Source: Phialocephala subalpina (Eukaryota > Ascomycota > Leotiomycetes > Helotiales > Mollisiaceae). Taken from it: DNA of 64,000 nucleotides. Position 1 is the stretch's first letter. Each line of letters begins with the position of its first letter. This document shows positions 1 to 10,401 of the stretch, piece by piece. The position numbers and the translations under genes are program-made. The notes under the pieces are model-generated. The model did no database searches. It was not told where the DNA came from and saw nothing but the letters and a program-made list of their open reading frames with translations. The DNA lies in the NCBI GenBank assembly GCA_900073065.1, contig FJOG01000014.1:1414803-1478802 (forward strand), read 5' to 3'.

Positions 1-1367
1 TCGACAATGGAGCCTTCACAATCGCTTCAGCGGCCGAGTTACTAAAACTTGCGAACGCATTGAGAGTGCAAGAAGGACTAGAGGTCAATTCGACTTGGGA
101 AGCTCAATGGCAAGGCATTGACTTCCCAACCGCACCATCAAATATCACGAAAGAGTACCTGACAATGAACAACAGCGTTGCGGTGAAGCAGGCAGATGTG
201 GTGCTTCTCACATATCCGCTCGATTACGGAGAAAACTATACAGCTGAAGACAAGCTGCTTGATCTTGACTACGTATGTTCTCCTTCCCTCCTTAGAAATG
301 CTTACTAACATTCGCAGTATGCAAACAAGCAATCTCCAAACGGCCCAGCAATGACCTACTCAGTCTTCGCAGTAGACGCCAACGCCCTCTCCCCCTCCGG
401 CTGCTCAGCCTACACCTACACCCTCAACGGCTTCCTCCCCTACCTCCGAGCGCCCTTCTTCCAATTCTCCGAACAAGCCGTCGACGACGTAACCCTGAAC
501 GGGAACACTAACCCCGCATTCCCCTTCCTGACCGGCCACGGAGGCGCAGACCAAGTCGTACCGTTCGGCTACTTGGGAATTCGAACCGATCAACCAATGC
601 TGTACATCAATCCTTCCCTCCCACCTCAAATTCCCTTCGTCAAAGTTCGAACATTCCATTACGCAGGCGCCACTTTAAGCGCTAGCTTGAACTCCACACA
701 CACGAACATCACCCGTATCTCTACACCCTCTTCCTCCGGACTCATCGACAAATATCAGAACGGCACATTTCCATTCACAGTCGGAACCCCCAACTCTGCC
801 TCCTCCGACTCAACTTACTCCCTAGCAATAAACCAAACAATCTCAGTCCCAAATCGCCTATACTGGCAATCCCTCACTTACGCTGGAAATATCCTCCAAT
901 GCCAACCCGTGACATCAGAAGATGCATATGCAGCCGGTCAATTCCCAACAGCAGCGATCGACGGCGCCACCGCAACACGTTGGCAACCAGCATCTAACTC
1001 CTCCGCTTCCCTCCTCGTGAACCTAACCTCTATCCCTTCAACTCCAATCTCAGGCCTATTCTTTGACTGGGGTGCACGACCACCAAAATCAGCTATCGTT
1101 TACATAGGAAATACGACGGATGGGGAGAGTTTGTTTGGGAATGAGATCATCATTTCTGTGGCGGGCATTGTGCCTAGTTTGCCGTTCAATGAGACGGCGG
1201 CGGCGACGAGTAATGAGGAGATTGTGCCGGTGACGGGGAATACGACGACGCTTGCTGTTGAGGGTGGTGCGTGGACTGGGAGTTATGTTAGGTTGGAGAT
1301 TGAGGGGTGTTGGGAGGAGGATGGGCAGGGTGCTACCGTTGGAGAATTCGTTGTCATCGGAGGTTGA
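1..1367 (+). CDS. Acid trehalase (GH65), C-terminal part, 5' end outside window
   Basis: Acid trehalase hydrolyses trehalose to two glucoses in the vacuole, cell wall or outside the cell. Two exons are visible: codons run from base 3 to 272, then a 45-nt intron at 273-317 (GTATGT, CTAAC, CAG), then 318-1367. About 439 C-terminal residues are present. Recognisable family stretches are NGAFTIASAAELLKLANAL at the very start, ADVVLLTYPLDY just before the intron, and the FPFLTGHGGADQVVPFGYLG stretch of the GH65 C-terminal region. The last third (QFPTAAIDGATATRWQPASN) looks like the F5/8-type-C-like segment found at the end of fungal acid trehalases. Many N-x-S/T sequons fit a secreted or vacuolar glycoprotein. 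The start codon, signal peptide and catalytic acid lie upstream of the window. Family assignment is from remembered motifs. Confidence 0.9.
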
Positions 1368-1908
1368 TACTCTTCAATTTTTTTTGGTAGCTTGCATGAT
1401 CTTACGAAAAATGGATAGGATTCTATATGGCTTATGAATACTCTGACACATTTTTGATCTCAGGTGATCGCCGTTGGAGATGATACAATATCAAAGTCTG
1501 TGTAGATTCTTTGATCACCGGTCTTGCCCAGGACCCACGATCAGATCAACCCGAAATTCGGTCCTCCTTTCTCTCCCCACCTTTCTTATTAGCCATCTCT
1601 TGAAGCTACCCCATTGCCTTGTGCATTAACCTCAACCACATCCATTTGCCTCCCTAGCTTCCGGTGTCTGAAAAGAGGGACATACCAAAGTGCCGAGAAT
1701 CTAGGTACACTCATGAAGATTTGAGTCTGGTAGCCGAGGATCCAAGCATAACTTATGCCATAGTCTCTCAAACGTCTCATCTGATCTTGCTCGGAGTTCA
1801 GCTCTAGTTTCCTTTCCAAACTCCCGAAAAGTGTGGGACAATTGTATGCTTTGAGTCCAGTAATCTAACTCTAGCACAATGCTTGTTTCGCCTTTTTGGA
1901 TATTCATG
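1368..1908. other. Intergenic spacer between convergent genes
   Basis: Short spacer between two genes that point at each other. It should hold both 3' UTRs. I see no coding pattern, RNA gene or repeat in it. Confidence 0.5.
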
Positions 1909-3066
1909 TTATATACCCCATGGATCTTGAATTAGCGTGCACCTAGAGTTATCATCCATGTTTGAAATATTATCTGTGAGGAATTCCTGGCGAAAAAAGC
2001 CCAGGTACAGATCACCGCTAGGAAATCCACATCGACAGTAAGGTAACAGCATTCCATGCTCAAGATATCCGATGGAGATCTCGATCCCAGTCTCAAGACT
2101 TCTTAGGAGGCTTTCCATAGAAATGTTCTCTGACAGCCAAGGATCACTTTCGGTAAGCCTCCTATACGATAGAAATTCGACCTGGATTGCAGCCCAAATA
2201 TGGCCCAAATAAATACTACTTCCAAAAGACGGCGGGACGTCATCATCCTGGTGGAGATGACAGTCGCTTTCGAATTGGTCGTCGATATCGGCGCTCGTAT
2301 TCCATCGCAATGAGTCATCGTCTTCCTCATCCTCTCCCACCATCGTCCATGTATTTTGCGCGTGGCGAAGTACCCAGCAGAATACACGCCAACCACTCCT
2401 AGCTGCTGAAGACCATTGGCTCACAATCTCCGGAGACACTCGTTGTGCTAGATCAGAAGGCTGAAGTTCTTCATGGTCACATATCCCATGAACTGCTTGG
2501 CCTAAAAGAGCTGAGAGTGAGATATCTGCAGAGAGCAGCGGGTTTGCGACACCACTCAGCAGTTGAAGTAAGCAAGCAAGAGCTCCGAACAGATCTTCTC
2601 CTCCACAACCGGATTGTGCTAATTGAAAAGCCACCAGAACGAGTGTATGAAGCGGTCTCAATTGTAGCTTCTTTCCACAGCCAGTGCAGTATCTCAGGAA
2701 TAGTCCACTCGGTGAATTAAAGTTGGCTCCAGCGAAGTCGAGGAAGCCTATGGAGTGGCAGATAACTTGAATAGCAGTGCCGCAGAACTTGTGCTTCCAT
2801 TCGAATGGAACAGAAGACTCTCCGTTTGCTACGAGTGCACGATAGCACTCCGAATCAGCATCCCACCTTCCGCAAATGTCTGCTTCTTCTCCTTTGAAGC
2901 TGGTTTCCTTCGCCAGTGCTTGATCAACAAGGCTAGGTGAGGTCCTCGTATGAGACTTCAGGACCGTTATCATGAGAGTATCGAGGACAGTATGACCCAG
3001 CGTATTTGTATAAGTTTTGTGCAGAGCAATTTCTGGGGGCAGATTCCTTTTCAGAGCAAAAAACAT
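1909..3066 (-). CDS. Clr5-family-like protein, N-terminally short (hypothetical)
   Basis: Single open frame of 385 codons; cellular role unknown. The blocks ALKRNLPPEIALHKTY, LGHTVLDTLM, EEADICGRWDADSECYRAL, PFEWKHKFCGTAIQVICH, PSGLFLRYCTGCGKKLQL and LHTLVLVAFQLAQ resemble the conserved C-terminal half of a large family of filamentous-fungal hypothetical proteins whose longer members carry an N-terminal Clr5 domain. Conserved Cys pairs (CTGC) suggest a metal-binding knuckle. The frame stays open upstream of the first ATG to a stop at 3220-3222, reading SYLDGARTC in family-like fashion, but has no other ATG. No Clr5 domain is visible in the next kilobase. The gene may therefore be a 5'-truncated paralogue, or have a distant first exon. 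Confidence is good that the sequence is protein-derived, lower that this exact model is functional. Confidence 0.6.
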   Translation of the reverse strand: MFFALKRNLPPEIALHKTYTNTLGHTVLDTLMITVLKSHTRTSPSLVDQALAKETSFKGEEADICGRWDADSECYRALVANGESSVPFEWKHKFCGTAIQVICHSIGFLDFAGANFNSPSGLFLRYCTGCGKKLQLRPLHTLVLVAFQLAQSGCGGEDLFGALACLLQLLSGVANPLLSADISLSALLGQAVHGICDHEELQPSDLAQRVSPEIVSQWSSAARSGWRVFCWVLRHAQNTWTMVGEDEEDDDSLRWNTSADIDDQFESDCHLHQDDDVPPSFGSSIYLGHIWAAIQVEFLSYRRLTESDPWLSENISMESLLRSLETGIEISIGYLEHGMLLPYCRCGFPSGDLYLGFFRQEFLTDNISNMDDNSRCTLIQDPWGI

Positions 3067-4150
3067 ATTGCAGCACGTTCGAGCGCCATCAAGATAGCTC
3101 TGCTTTATCGACCTGATACTGGCAGAACGTCGACGGATAAGGGTTGTACTTGTGTTCTGGCCAGCGGGTCTTAGGGGTTGGTGGTGAGAGACGAGGGTAC
3201 GCGATTGTGATATTCGGGTTTAACTTGGATAGATAGGCTTTGCATTTAGTCTTTGAGGAGTTGGGGGAACTAGGACTGCTGGATAGCGAGGTGAAGTTTG
3301 AAAGATGTTCTTGGTTTGATCGAGACTTGAGTCGTAGCTAGAGACATCATCAAGGGAAAAAATTTATTAGGATTTAGGGAGTCTCCCAAACCACCTAAAT
3401 ATTTCCAGTGATGAATGATACACAAAGCATTAAAACACGCAAAACAGAAGAGTAGGTCTCTCAAAACTGCAGATTTTGAGAGAAAATCCTATTAGAGATA
3501 CTTTTCAAGGCCATGCAAGCCTCGCCAGCCCTCCATGCATGAGATCAAAGCAAAGAACGCAATGGAAAGTTTTGCTCAGAATTTGAGATATACAAATGCT
3601 AACCGGATACGGAAACAAAAACAATATTCAGAGCTGAGACTAGTGACAGCACTCGTCCTTGCGGGATGAAGCTCTTGTGGAAGATCATAAGGTGTAAAGT
3701 CAACAGGGAAGAATAGGTCCACTTGGCAGTCACCGGCAGCTGCTTGTGAATCATCCTCCTCCCTTTCCCTGGGACGCCTCAAAGTGAATTCATGGATTCG
3801 ATCGATCTAGCTTTGCTCACTCGGGTAGCAAGCTTTCTTTCTTCCCCAATGGCTCACGTCGAAAATCCCAGAAATATGTATAATGCCAGGTTCGATTATT
3901 CTATCAAGGACCTAAAAGCCATGCATTATTAGCAGTCCATCCGCAAGACTACGTACTTTTGCCACCCTAATCCCATGCCGAAGCTCTAGGTACTGACCGA
4001 AGCAGCCATTATTCTTCCATAAACACACAGGGTATCAGATTACCGCCCACTCAGTCATTATCATTACACGCCGTTCTCTCCTCTCCTCTCTTCTCCCCTT
4101 TCCACACCCACCAAGAAGACCATGCGGTAACATCAAACAAGACGTGCTTC
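3067..4150. other. Spacer upstream of the Clr5-like gene
   Basis: The first 150 bases are an open extension of the gene at 1909-3066 without an ATG. Beyond that I find no convincing exon, only short AT-rich ORFs with no recognisable motif. Confidence 0.45.
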
Positions 4151-5242
4151 TCAAACACAAGGAACGACATAGAGCCCAATTGGCATTGGCGCGCTGTCCT
4201 GGAAGTAGTCTAGCTCCACGTTTCCCACACTTGTCGCTGAATAGCTGACCGTCTGACCCGCCTGACAAGGATACGTCGCAACCGTATAGTTGTTCCCCGG
4301 AATGATTTGTGTCTTGCCATAGTCCGTCGCTACAGCCGGAGTGCTGTTGTATGTGGTCCCCGCAGTCGCAATGCCACTTAAGAGAGCAAAGTCAATGCCT
4401 CCATGCTCGCCAACCTCCTCCTCAGTGCCGGAGAAATAATAACCCCCAGCAGATGGATCAAGATCGGTCTTGTATGGGAAGAGGAAGATCAGGGAACAGG
4501 TGCCGGTATATGTAGCCGGGATATCGAAGTTGAAGAGTGTAGTGTTGATGGGTGTGATGTATGCTTCGTATGAAATCCCGAATGCCTTGTCTCCTTGTTT
4601 GGACGAGGTTGGGATAATGAGGTGTGGGAACTGGTAGTTTCCAGAGAAGAGATCTGTCGGACACGCAGGTGTGGCGGTAGATGTCGAGTTAGAGGTCGAG
4701 GTCGAGTTAGAGGTCGAGTTAGAGGTCGAGGTCGAGGTCGAGGTAGGAACTGAGAGTAAGGTGGCAGATGTGGTGGATGGTCGACCAAGAGCTGTGCAGT
4801 TGAATCCTCCTGTTCTCAACGTGACGGCCTCGCAACCAGTTGTGTTCTGCAGGGCATCACTGAAGATATTCCAGCTTCCATCTTCTCCAGGACCTGTAGC
4901 GGGGCAAGCAAGGAAGTTCTCACAGGTCTGGTGCATCAGGTTCCCATCGTCCGCAAGCGAGAAGTCGGCGATACCAGACGCGCCTTGGGTGCAGAGGAAC
5001 TGGAAGGTGTCGGGATCGATGATGCAGTTGTGGTTGCGGTAATCGTAGAGAGTATGGCCTATCATGTAGTAGTTTCCTTGAGGAAAGCCGCCGCCGATTC
5101 GATTCTCTCCGATGGTGTCTTCGACGATCTGACCTGTTGGATCACCGACCGCGTTCATGACGAAGGCACATGGTGTGCTCTGGCGAGGAAGGACGGCAGC
5201 AGAGATAGCTTGGGCGGTTACGAGAGCCGCGAGTAGATGCAT
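4151..5242 (-). CDS. Secreted protein with C-terminal But2 domain
   Basis: Intronless frame of 363 residues. The N-terminus (MHLLAALVTAQAISAAV, then LPRQ) is a typical fungal signal peptide followed by a possible Kex2-like basic site. Residues about 20-155 form a Cys-containing domain. Residues about 165-190 are a Ser/Thr/Asn linker encoded by an imperfect repeat of TCGAGGTCGAGT-type units (about 4677-4745), likely O-glycosylated. Residues about 205-360 match the fungal ubiquitin-3-binding protein But2 C-terminal domain pattern (PHLIIPTSS, then FNFDIPATYTGTCSLIFLFP). Despite the domain name, proteins of this kind in filamentous fungi are predicted to be extracellular and their role is unknown. 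Cell-surface location is inferred from the signal peptide and linker. Confidence 0.82.
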   Translation of the reverse strand: MHLLAALVTAQAISAAVLPRQSTPCAFVMNAVGDPTGQIVEDTIGENRIGGGFPQGNYYMIGHTLYDYRNHNCIIDPDTFQFLCTQGASGIADFSLADDGNLMHQTCENFLACPATGPGEDGSWNIFSDALQNTTGCEAVTLRTGGFNCTALGRPSTTSATLLSVPTSTSTSTSNSTSNSTSTSNSTSTATPACPTDLFSGNYQFPHLIIPTSSKQGDKAFGISYEAYITPINTTLFNFDIPATYTGTCSLIFLFPYKTDLDPSAGGYYFSGTEEEVGEHGGIDFALLSGIATAGTTYNSTPAVATDYGKTQIIPGNNYTVATYPCQAGQTVSYSATSVGNVELDYFQDSAPMPIGLYVVPCV

Positions 5243-6961
5243 CTTGATAACCTAGGTTCAGATGACTGTGGTAGACGTGTAGTTGTAAGAGAAGGATGGT
5301 TTTGTCGAATGAGAGTGGGTGAGTAAGGAGAGGTTGGGAAAAGAAGGAATGCCGACCTTTAAGGAGTCATGATGGCGGAGGTTGTGAATGTATCGCGAGA
5401 GTGAAATGATGTAGGTAGTCTCACCTAGACTCGACTCCAAGCTCTTTCTTCGTCCGGCACTTTGTTCATCCACACCGGTACTCTTTCCTCGCTCTTCCAT
5501 CGTCACTTCCTGCCTTCAGCCGATCTTCATCTTATTCGCCAAGCATGCTGTGGTGTTCGTTGGTTGGCCGCATCTCCTCCTTTCTCTTCTTTCTTCATCT
5601 GGATGACCAGCCGTCTCTCTTACTTCACTCGTGCTCCCGATGAACGCATAAGTCCATAGATTTCGATGGTTCATGCCTGTTCTGGTCTTGATTGAGGGGA
5701 AAGAGAAAATAAGGCCCGAAGCAAGGTTGAACTGAAACATGCCAAGAATAAACACGCTTGACTGTAAGAGGAATGGTGGCTGGGGATCTGCAGGTACAGC
5801 GGGGTGGCTGAATTGATCCTTGTTTCTCCATATTTTGTTTCACTTCATCCGAACATCTTCAGATCTTGGAAGAAACATCATCGCAAGCACAAAGCATCGT
5901 CAAGTGATAATGGTAATTGGACCAGAGGATATTGATGCGAGATTCGAAACGTTGTCACGAGCGGGTATGCACATCTGCGAGATAGCCGTTGAAACCAAGG
6001 AAAAGCACCGCTGTTGTGTGCCACGGGTGACTGCAGGAGATGAGTCGAGAACAGCATCTTGAGTTGAGATGAGCATGATTTCAGCATTCTGGGCAGTGTA
6101 CACATTCAAGTTCTGTCATTTCTTTCCTTGCTTGCGTAGCAAGGTACAGCAGCTAGGCGTCGGACTGGAGCATGGGATCTTCCATAGAGAACCTCGAGAA
6201 TGCCGAAAGATGTCCCCGAAGAAACATCGCTATGCAGAATCTGGATATCTTTCCAGCTCGTTGGCCAAAGACACACCAGCTTGGTGTGAGACAGATGCAT
6301 AGAAACTTGCAGGGCTCGAAGATGCCGGTTGGTATCGCCGACAATGCGTTGCTTAAAGATCATGACGCCTTTTGGATGTCATTACGCAAAGGTGCAACCG
6401 CTAGCAGTTACGAGTTGGCTCAAGAAATATTGCATGGAATAAACGAGATCGCCGAGAACAGGTTGATCTGCAACTTCGGAGTTGCACTCAAACTCTTTGT
6501 GAGAATTGCAGTATCTGACAACAACGGGTTGAAGCATAAATTCACCCATGAAATTCTGCGACGATACACTTTTTGGCTTCGTTCAGCCTTCTCCGCAGAT
6601 CTCGAAGGTTTCCAACCCTCTGTGTCAAGATGCTACGATTGCAACATGGAAGCCTGCAGTAGAAGGTTCGAAAATTCCAGTGAATGCTATGCTTTACCAT
6701 GTGACTTCTATCGCTCAAGAGACCGAAGCACTTCATCACAAAAAACAAGATAGAGCACAATGTCATATAAATATCAAGATTTCGAATTCGTTCGACACCT
6801 ATGGTGGCCACGAACAGCTATGTTTTGCTTCAAGAGACTTCTCCTTTGTTGCATCTCCCAAGTAGAAAGATCAAAAACGAACCTGAAACAAAAACAATTA
6901 TCTAAAACCCAAGAAGAAGCCCACACAAAGATGGAAGATTGGAAGCACTGCCCAAACATAT
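5243..6961. other. Gene-poor spacer
   Basis: Contains the promoter of the But2 gene at its left end. Several ORFs of 60-190 codons exist on both strands (the longest at 6172-6753, plus strand), but none has a recognisable domain or intron pattern, and opposite-strand ORFs of similar length overlap them. I do not call a gene here. Confidence 0.45.
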
Positions 6962-6990
6962 CTTAGTAAACTTTTGATAGGTTTACTAAG
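6962..6990. repeat. Perfect 10-bp inverted repeat (hairpin)
   Basis: Arms CTTAGTAAAC (6962-6971) and GTTTACTAAG (6981-6990) are perfect complements around a 9-nt loop. It lies just past the oligo-T terminator of the first tRNA-like unit. Role unknown. Confidence 0.7.
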
Positions 6991-7003
6991 AAAGAGAGAA
7001 GAC

Positions 7004-7011
7004 AAAAAAAA
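7004..7011 (-). terminator. Pol III oligo-T terminator of tRNA-like unit 1
   Basis: Run of eight A on the plus strand, so eight T in the transcript direction, beginning 13 nt after the 3' end of the tRNA-like sequence. T4 or longer is the usual Pol III stop. Confidence 0.65.
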
Positions 7012-7024
7012 GATTTAAACATCA

Positions 7025-7121
7025 TGGACTACCCGGGACTCGAACCCGGAACCCCTACCGAACCCAAAAGCCCGGCCAAATCCGGCTGTGTAGGGAATGA
7101 TAACCTTTTCACCAGCAGCCC
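7025..7121 (-). tRNA. tRNA-like Pol III gene, copy 1 (identity undetermined)
   Basis: 97 nt that fold as a tRNA. Acceptor arms GGGCTGC/GTAGTCC pair fully with two G-U, followed by discriminator A. The D-arm is GTGA...TCAT. Anticodon stem CCCTA/TAGGG and T-arm CCGGG-TTCGAGT-CCCGG are perfect. A-box (TGGTGAAAAGG) and B-box (GGTTCGAGTCC) are intact, and a T8 terminator follows. The anticodon loop is 33 nt, as if it held an intron, but the base at the U33 position is A and the variable loop is only 3 nt, so no anticodon can be assigned. A TTTAAATAAGC element lies about 40-50 nt upstream. It is either an intron-containing tRNA with unusual splicing or a tRNA-derived non-coding gene. Copy 2 is at 7740-7856. 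Confidence 0.55.
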
Positions 7122-7739
7122 TGTGCGCCATAAAGGCTTTGTTTGATGAGTGGATCCTGCTTATTTAAATCTATACGGATGTACAGCCTTTTTAAGTCGG
7201 TAGATAGTCGGAGTGGGGAGGCTTGTGTAGGAGAGGATTGGTTGGAAGGCTAGCCAGTGCAGACGGGGTATGGCGTGGTGGGACGAGGCTGCGTTCACGT
7301 GGAAGGAAAAGAGTGGATGTAGAGCAGATGTGCTTGGTGAATGGGCAAACTCCAGCAATTGCTGAGACATTATGCTCTGATTCTTTGCCAATGACTTTTC
7401 GCACGGATGTAAGCTGCATAAATGCAAAAATGGCTAGCAATTACTGCTCCTTCTTCACCATTGTCTATCTTTGCAAAAGGATGATTCTCTTCTTTCAAAG
7501 TCGTTAATACTTCTGGGACGTTCTTAAATGCTATTAGTCGCCTGTGGAGGGAGCACTTCACTTTGCCTCACGTAACCCCCCCCCCCCCCCCAAAGTAAAC
7601 CCGAGGGGAGTTTTAGAGTGCAAAAAGCATGTGTCCAGATCCAGCCTTCCTATTCTCCCAACTTTGCCAGGATTTTATCAAACAGGAAAAGTACTGTTCA
7701 GATTTTATCACCTGCCAAAAATTGCAAAAAAAGATATCT
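7122..7739. other. Spacer between tRNA-like units; includes C16 run
   Basis: The first ~210 bases are the 5' flank of tRNA-like unit 1 and share patches with the flank of unit 2 (for example TTTGTTTGAT and GCTTATTTAAA). A run of 16 C lies at 7576-7591. No protein gene seen. A 7-T terminator for unit 2 sits at 7726-7732 on the minus strand. Confidence 0.5.
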
Positions 7740-7856
7740 TGGACTACCCAGGACTCGAACCTGGAACCCCTACCCAAAATCTGGGACCCAAGCTCCAGCG
7801 TGACACCCAAAGTGTGCCACGAGTGCAGAGAATGATAACCTTTTCACCAGCAGCCA
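7740..7856 (-). tRNA. tRNA-like Pol III gene, copy 2 (identity undetermined)
   Basis: 117-nt paralogue of copy 1, same strand. The D-arm block is identical. The T-stem is CCAGG/CCTGG where copy 1 has CCGGG/CCCGG, a compensatory pair change. The anticodon stem is CTCTG/TAGGG, still paired through two G-U. B-box GGTTCGAGTCC and A-box are intact, with T7 at 7726-7732 downstream. The first acceptor base is T opposite C, a single mismatch. The loop between the anticodon-stem arms is 53 nt against 33 in copy 1. Conserved arms with a length-variable insert fit a structured RNA, possibly a tRNA with a fast-changing intron. The anticodon is not assignable. Confidence 0.5.
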
Positions 7857-8358
7857 GATTTGTTTGATTGATACTGGATATCGGCTTATTTAAACCTATC
7901 CGGACCTATTTGTGAGCTGCCGAAAATCGGGAGCGCTAGGGGATGGGATGGGATGGGGCAGTGGAGGAGGAATGGCGTGATGGTAGACGATGCTGTGTTC
8001 ACGGGGATGAAAGGGGGTATGGGCTAGGTAAGAAGTAGCTATGATTTATGGACAAAGTCTGGCCATGATGCATGAACAAAGTCTAGCAAAAGCTTGAACA
8101 TCCTGTCTGCTTTCTGCTCACTTGCAATGTCGGTCCTAGGCAGAGAGATCATCAGCTCTCAATCTAGAATGATAGTGATTTCCACAAGTCCAAGTACAAC
8201 ATGGACATGCAAGACTCAAAGAAGGTGTTATGCTTGTCAAAAATCAACGTTAATGCTCCGAATCTAAGGCACGCTCCGAGATCTATCCCAAAAGCAAACC
8301 TCCACCCATATCTACCCTCCCTAATATTAGCAACGAATCCAAAATCAACATCCACCTC
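7857..8358. other. 5' flank of tRNA-like unit 2 and MFS 3' region
   Basis: The first ~220 bases resemble the flank of unit 1 at 7122-7330, which indicates duplication of a whole ~715-bp unit. Contains a GGGATGGGATGGGATGGGG run near 7940. The remainder is the 3' side of the MFS gene. Confidence 0.5.
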
Positions 8359-10401
8359 CTAAACACCCTGCTCCATCCCCTCCTCCCACTCCTCATCCTC
8401 AACCCCAATCAATCCACTCTCCACACGCCCACCGCCCCCATTAAGCTCTTCCTTAGCCTCCTCCGGTTCCTTCCACCCCGTCAACGCCTGAATAACCACC
8501 ATCAAAACCGCCAATCCCGTACCCGCGACAAACAACTCTTTCAAAGCCCCCACATATGAGCCGACTGCCGCGGCTTTCTCAGCTCCAGTCAAAGACTTAA
8601 CCAAAGCCGGACTCCCCAACAACCTCCTAACTAGATCTTCCCTTCCTTCAAGTCCACCATTATCATCGAATCCACTCTCTAGCTTAGATTTCAAGACACG
8701 AACGAAGAGTCCACCACCAATAGCTGAGCCAAACGAGCCAGCGAAGCCCCGAAACGTGGTCAGCAAAGAAGTGGAAATGAAGTGCGTAGAAGGCGGAGTA
8801 AGATGGAGTAAATGGGCAAGGGTATAGTTCAGTGCTGAGCCGATGCAGAGGCCGTTTGCGAAGACGGCGAGGATGAATAGGGGGATTGGGGTGTTTTGGT
8901 TGGAGATTTGGGAGAGGAGGGCTATAGTCAGGGAGAAAGATGAGTAGGAGATGATGCTCGGTCTGAAATTTGTCAGTATCAAAAATTTGAAAATGGGGAC
9001 GGAGGTGAGGGAAAGGAAGGGAGGGAGAAAGAAAAACTTACAGCCAAAAACTCCCAGTCCGCTTAATATGCAACCCACCAGCCAGTATCCCACCAACAGC
9101 AAACCCCAAATTAGTGGGAATCAAAATCGAGCCCGCAGACGCAGGAGACCAGCCTCGAACCGCAATCGCATAAGCAGGTGCATAAAACAGAATCGTCCAT
9201 CTGCTTGCCATAATCCCTAATTGAGCGACGCAGGAAAGGAGAGCGCCTCGTGATTTGAGGACCGAGATTGGGACGATTGGTTCGGGGACGATGTAGAGTT
9301 CTATGAATATGAAAACGATGAGGAGGAGGAAGGAGGCGACGATCGGTTTCCAGAGGATGTTTTGCGAGGATAAACCGAAGAGGAAGAGAGATATTGTTGT
9401 GGTCTGGCATGTTAGTGCGAGGTTGGAATTGAGGAAAGAGGACGTACGAGTGTGATTGCTCCGAGGTAATCGATTCTGGCGAGTTTTTGCTTTACTGAGG
9501 AGCCATCATCCTTGTGCCCAGATGTGAAGTGACTCGGGATACTGAAGAAGATGCCAGTGCCGAAAAGGAGAGCAAGTGGGCTTTGAATCCAGAACAAAAA
9601 TCTCTGAAAAGCGATTAGCCTCATCCTTAAGGTATGATCATCGTACATACCCAGCCCATGACAGGCAATAAAGCCCCAGCAACAACAGCTCCAAAAGAGA
9701 CTCCGATCGTGAAACCGGTATTGACCAGTCCAATATACAGACCTCGCCTCTTCTTTCCCGAGAGCTCAAGAACCAAAATAAAGGAAATGGTCATGATACC
9801 AGCACCTCCGAGACCTTGAATAGCTCTCCCAACGAGGAACCATCCCAGACTTGGTGCTTGAGAGGCAATCACTCCTCCAACGGCAAAGAAGATAGATGCT
9901 ACAAGGACGCATGGTCTTGGCGAGAATACTTGAGCTAGTCGAGCAGACAGAGGAGATGTGCTGGACATTGCTATCTAGATTCATCATTAACAATAAATTT
10001 GCAGCAAGTGTTGAGCTTTACGTACCAAATAAGCGGAAGTAAACCAACTTGCCGCAGCAAAAGCATCCAAATCTTCTGCAATCTTGGACTGCGTGGTAGT
10101 AATCCCAGACATGTTGGCAGCTGTTTCAATGTCAGCGTAACTCATCCAAACTCAATACTCCCACAAACAACTCACCCTGCAAGAAGATCAACCCCCAAAG
10201 ACTCAAAACAATGAAGAATCCTCTCCCCTTCCCAACCTGTTGATTCGCCCTATCCGGATCAAGTAAGTCTTCCTCGTCCGCGCTTTGCGACCCCGTTAAC
10301 GTCTCTGAACTCGCATCATCAACCTTAATATTTCTCTGCTCCCCTAGCAACGGCGATTCCTCCCCCACACTCACACTCCCAGCCCTGCTTCCTGATGCCA
10401 T
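8359..10401 (-). CDS. MFS transporter (DHA2/vacuolar amino-acid or drug type)
   Basis: Six exons on the minus strand: 10401-10176, 10120-10026, 9974-9651, 9603-9448, 9403-9042, 8962-8359. All introns are GT-AG (44-79 nt), giving 588 residues in frame. The N-terminal ~65 residues are hydrophilic and contain an acidic EEDLLDPD stretch. Transmembrane segments start at FFIVLSLWGLIFLQ. The exon-2/3 part (SKIAEDLDAFAAASWFTSAYL, then LGWFLVGRAIQGLGGAGIM, then RRGLYIGLVNTGFTIGVSFG) shows the family's motif order, including a motif-C-like GFTIGVSFGAVVAGALLPVMGWRF pattern just before an intron. DHA2-type H+ antiporters of this build export drugs or load basic amino acids into vacuoles; substrate cannot be read from sequence. 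The C-terminal tail is acidic. Confidence 0.9.

Noticed and set aside
6172..6753. 193-codon plus-strand ORF
   Set aside because: No motif, no splice context, and overlapping opposite-strand ORFs of similar kind.
7544..7867. 107-codon ORF reading DYPGLEPGTPTQ
   Set aside because: It translates the complement of the tRNA-like unit; a known kind of artefact.
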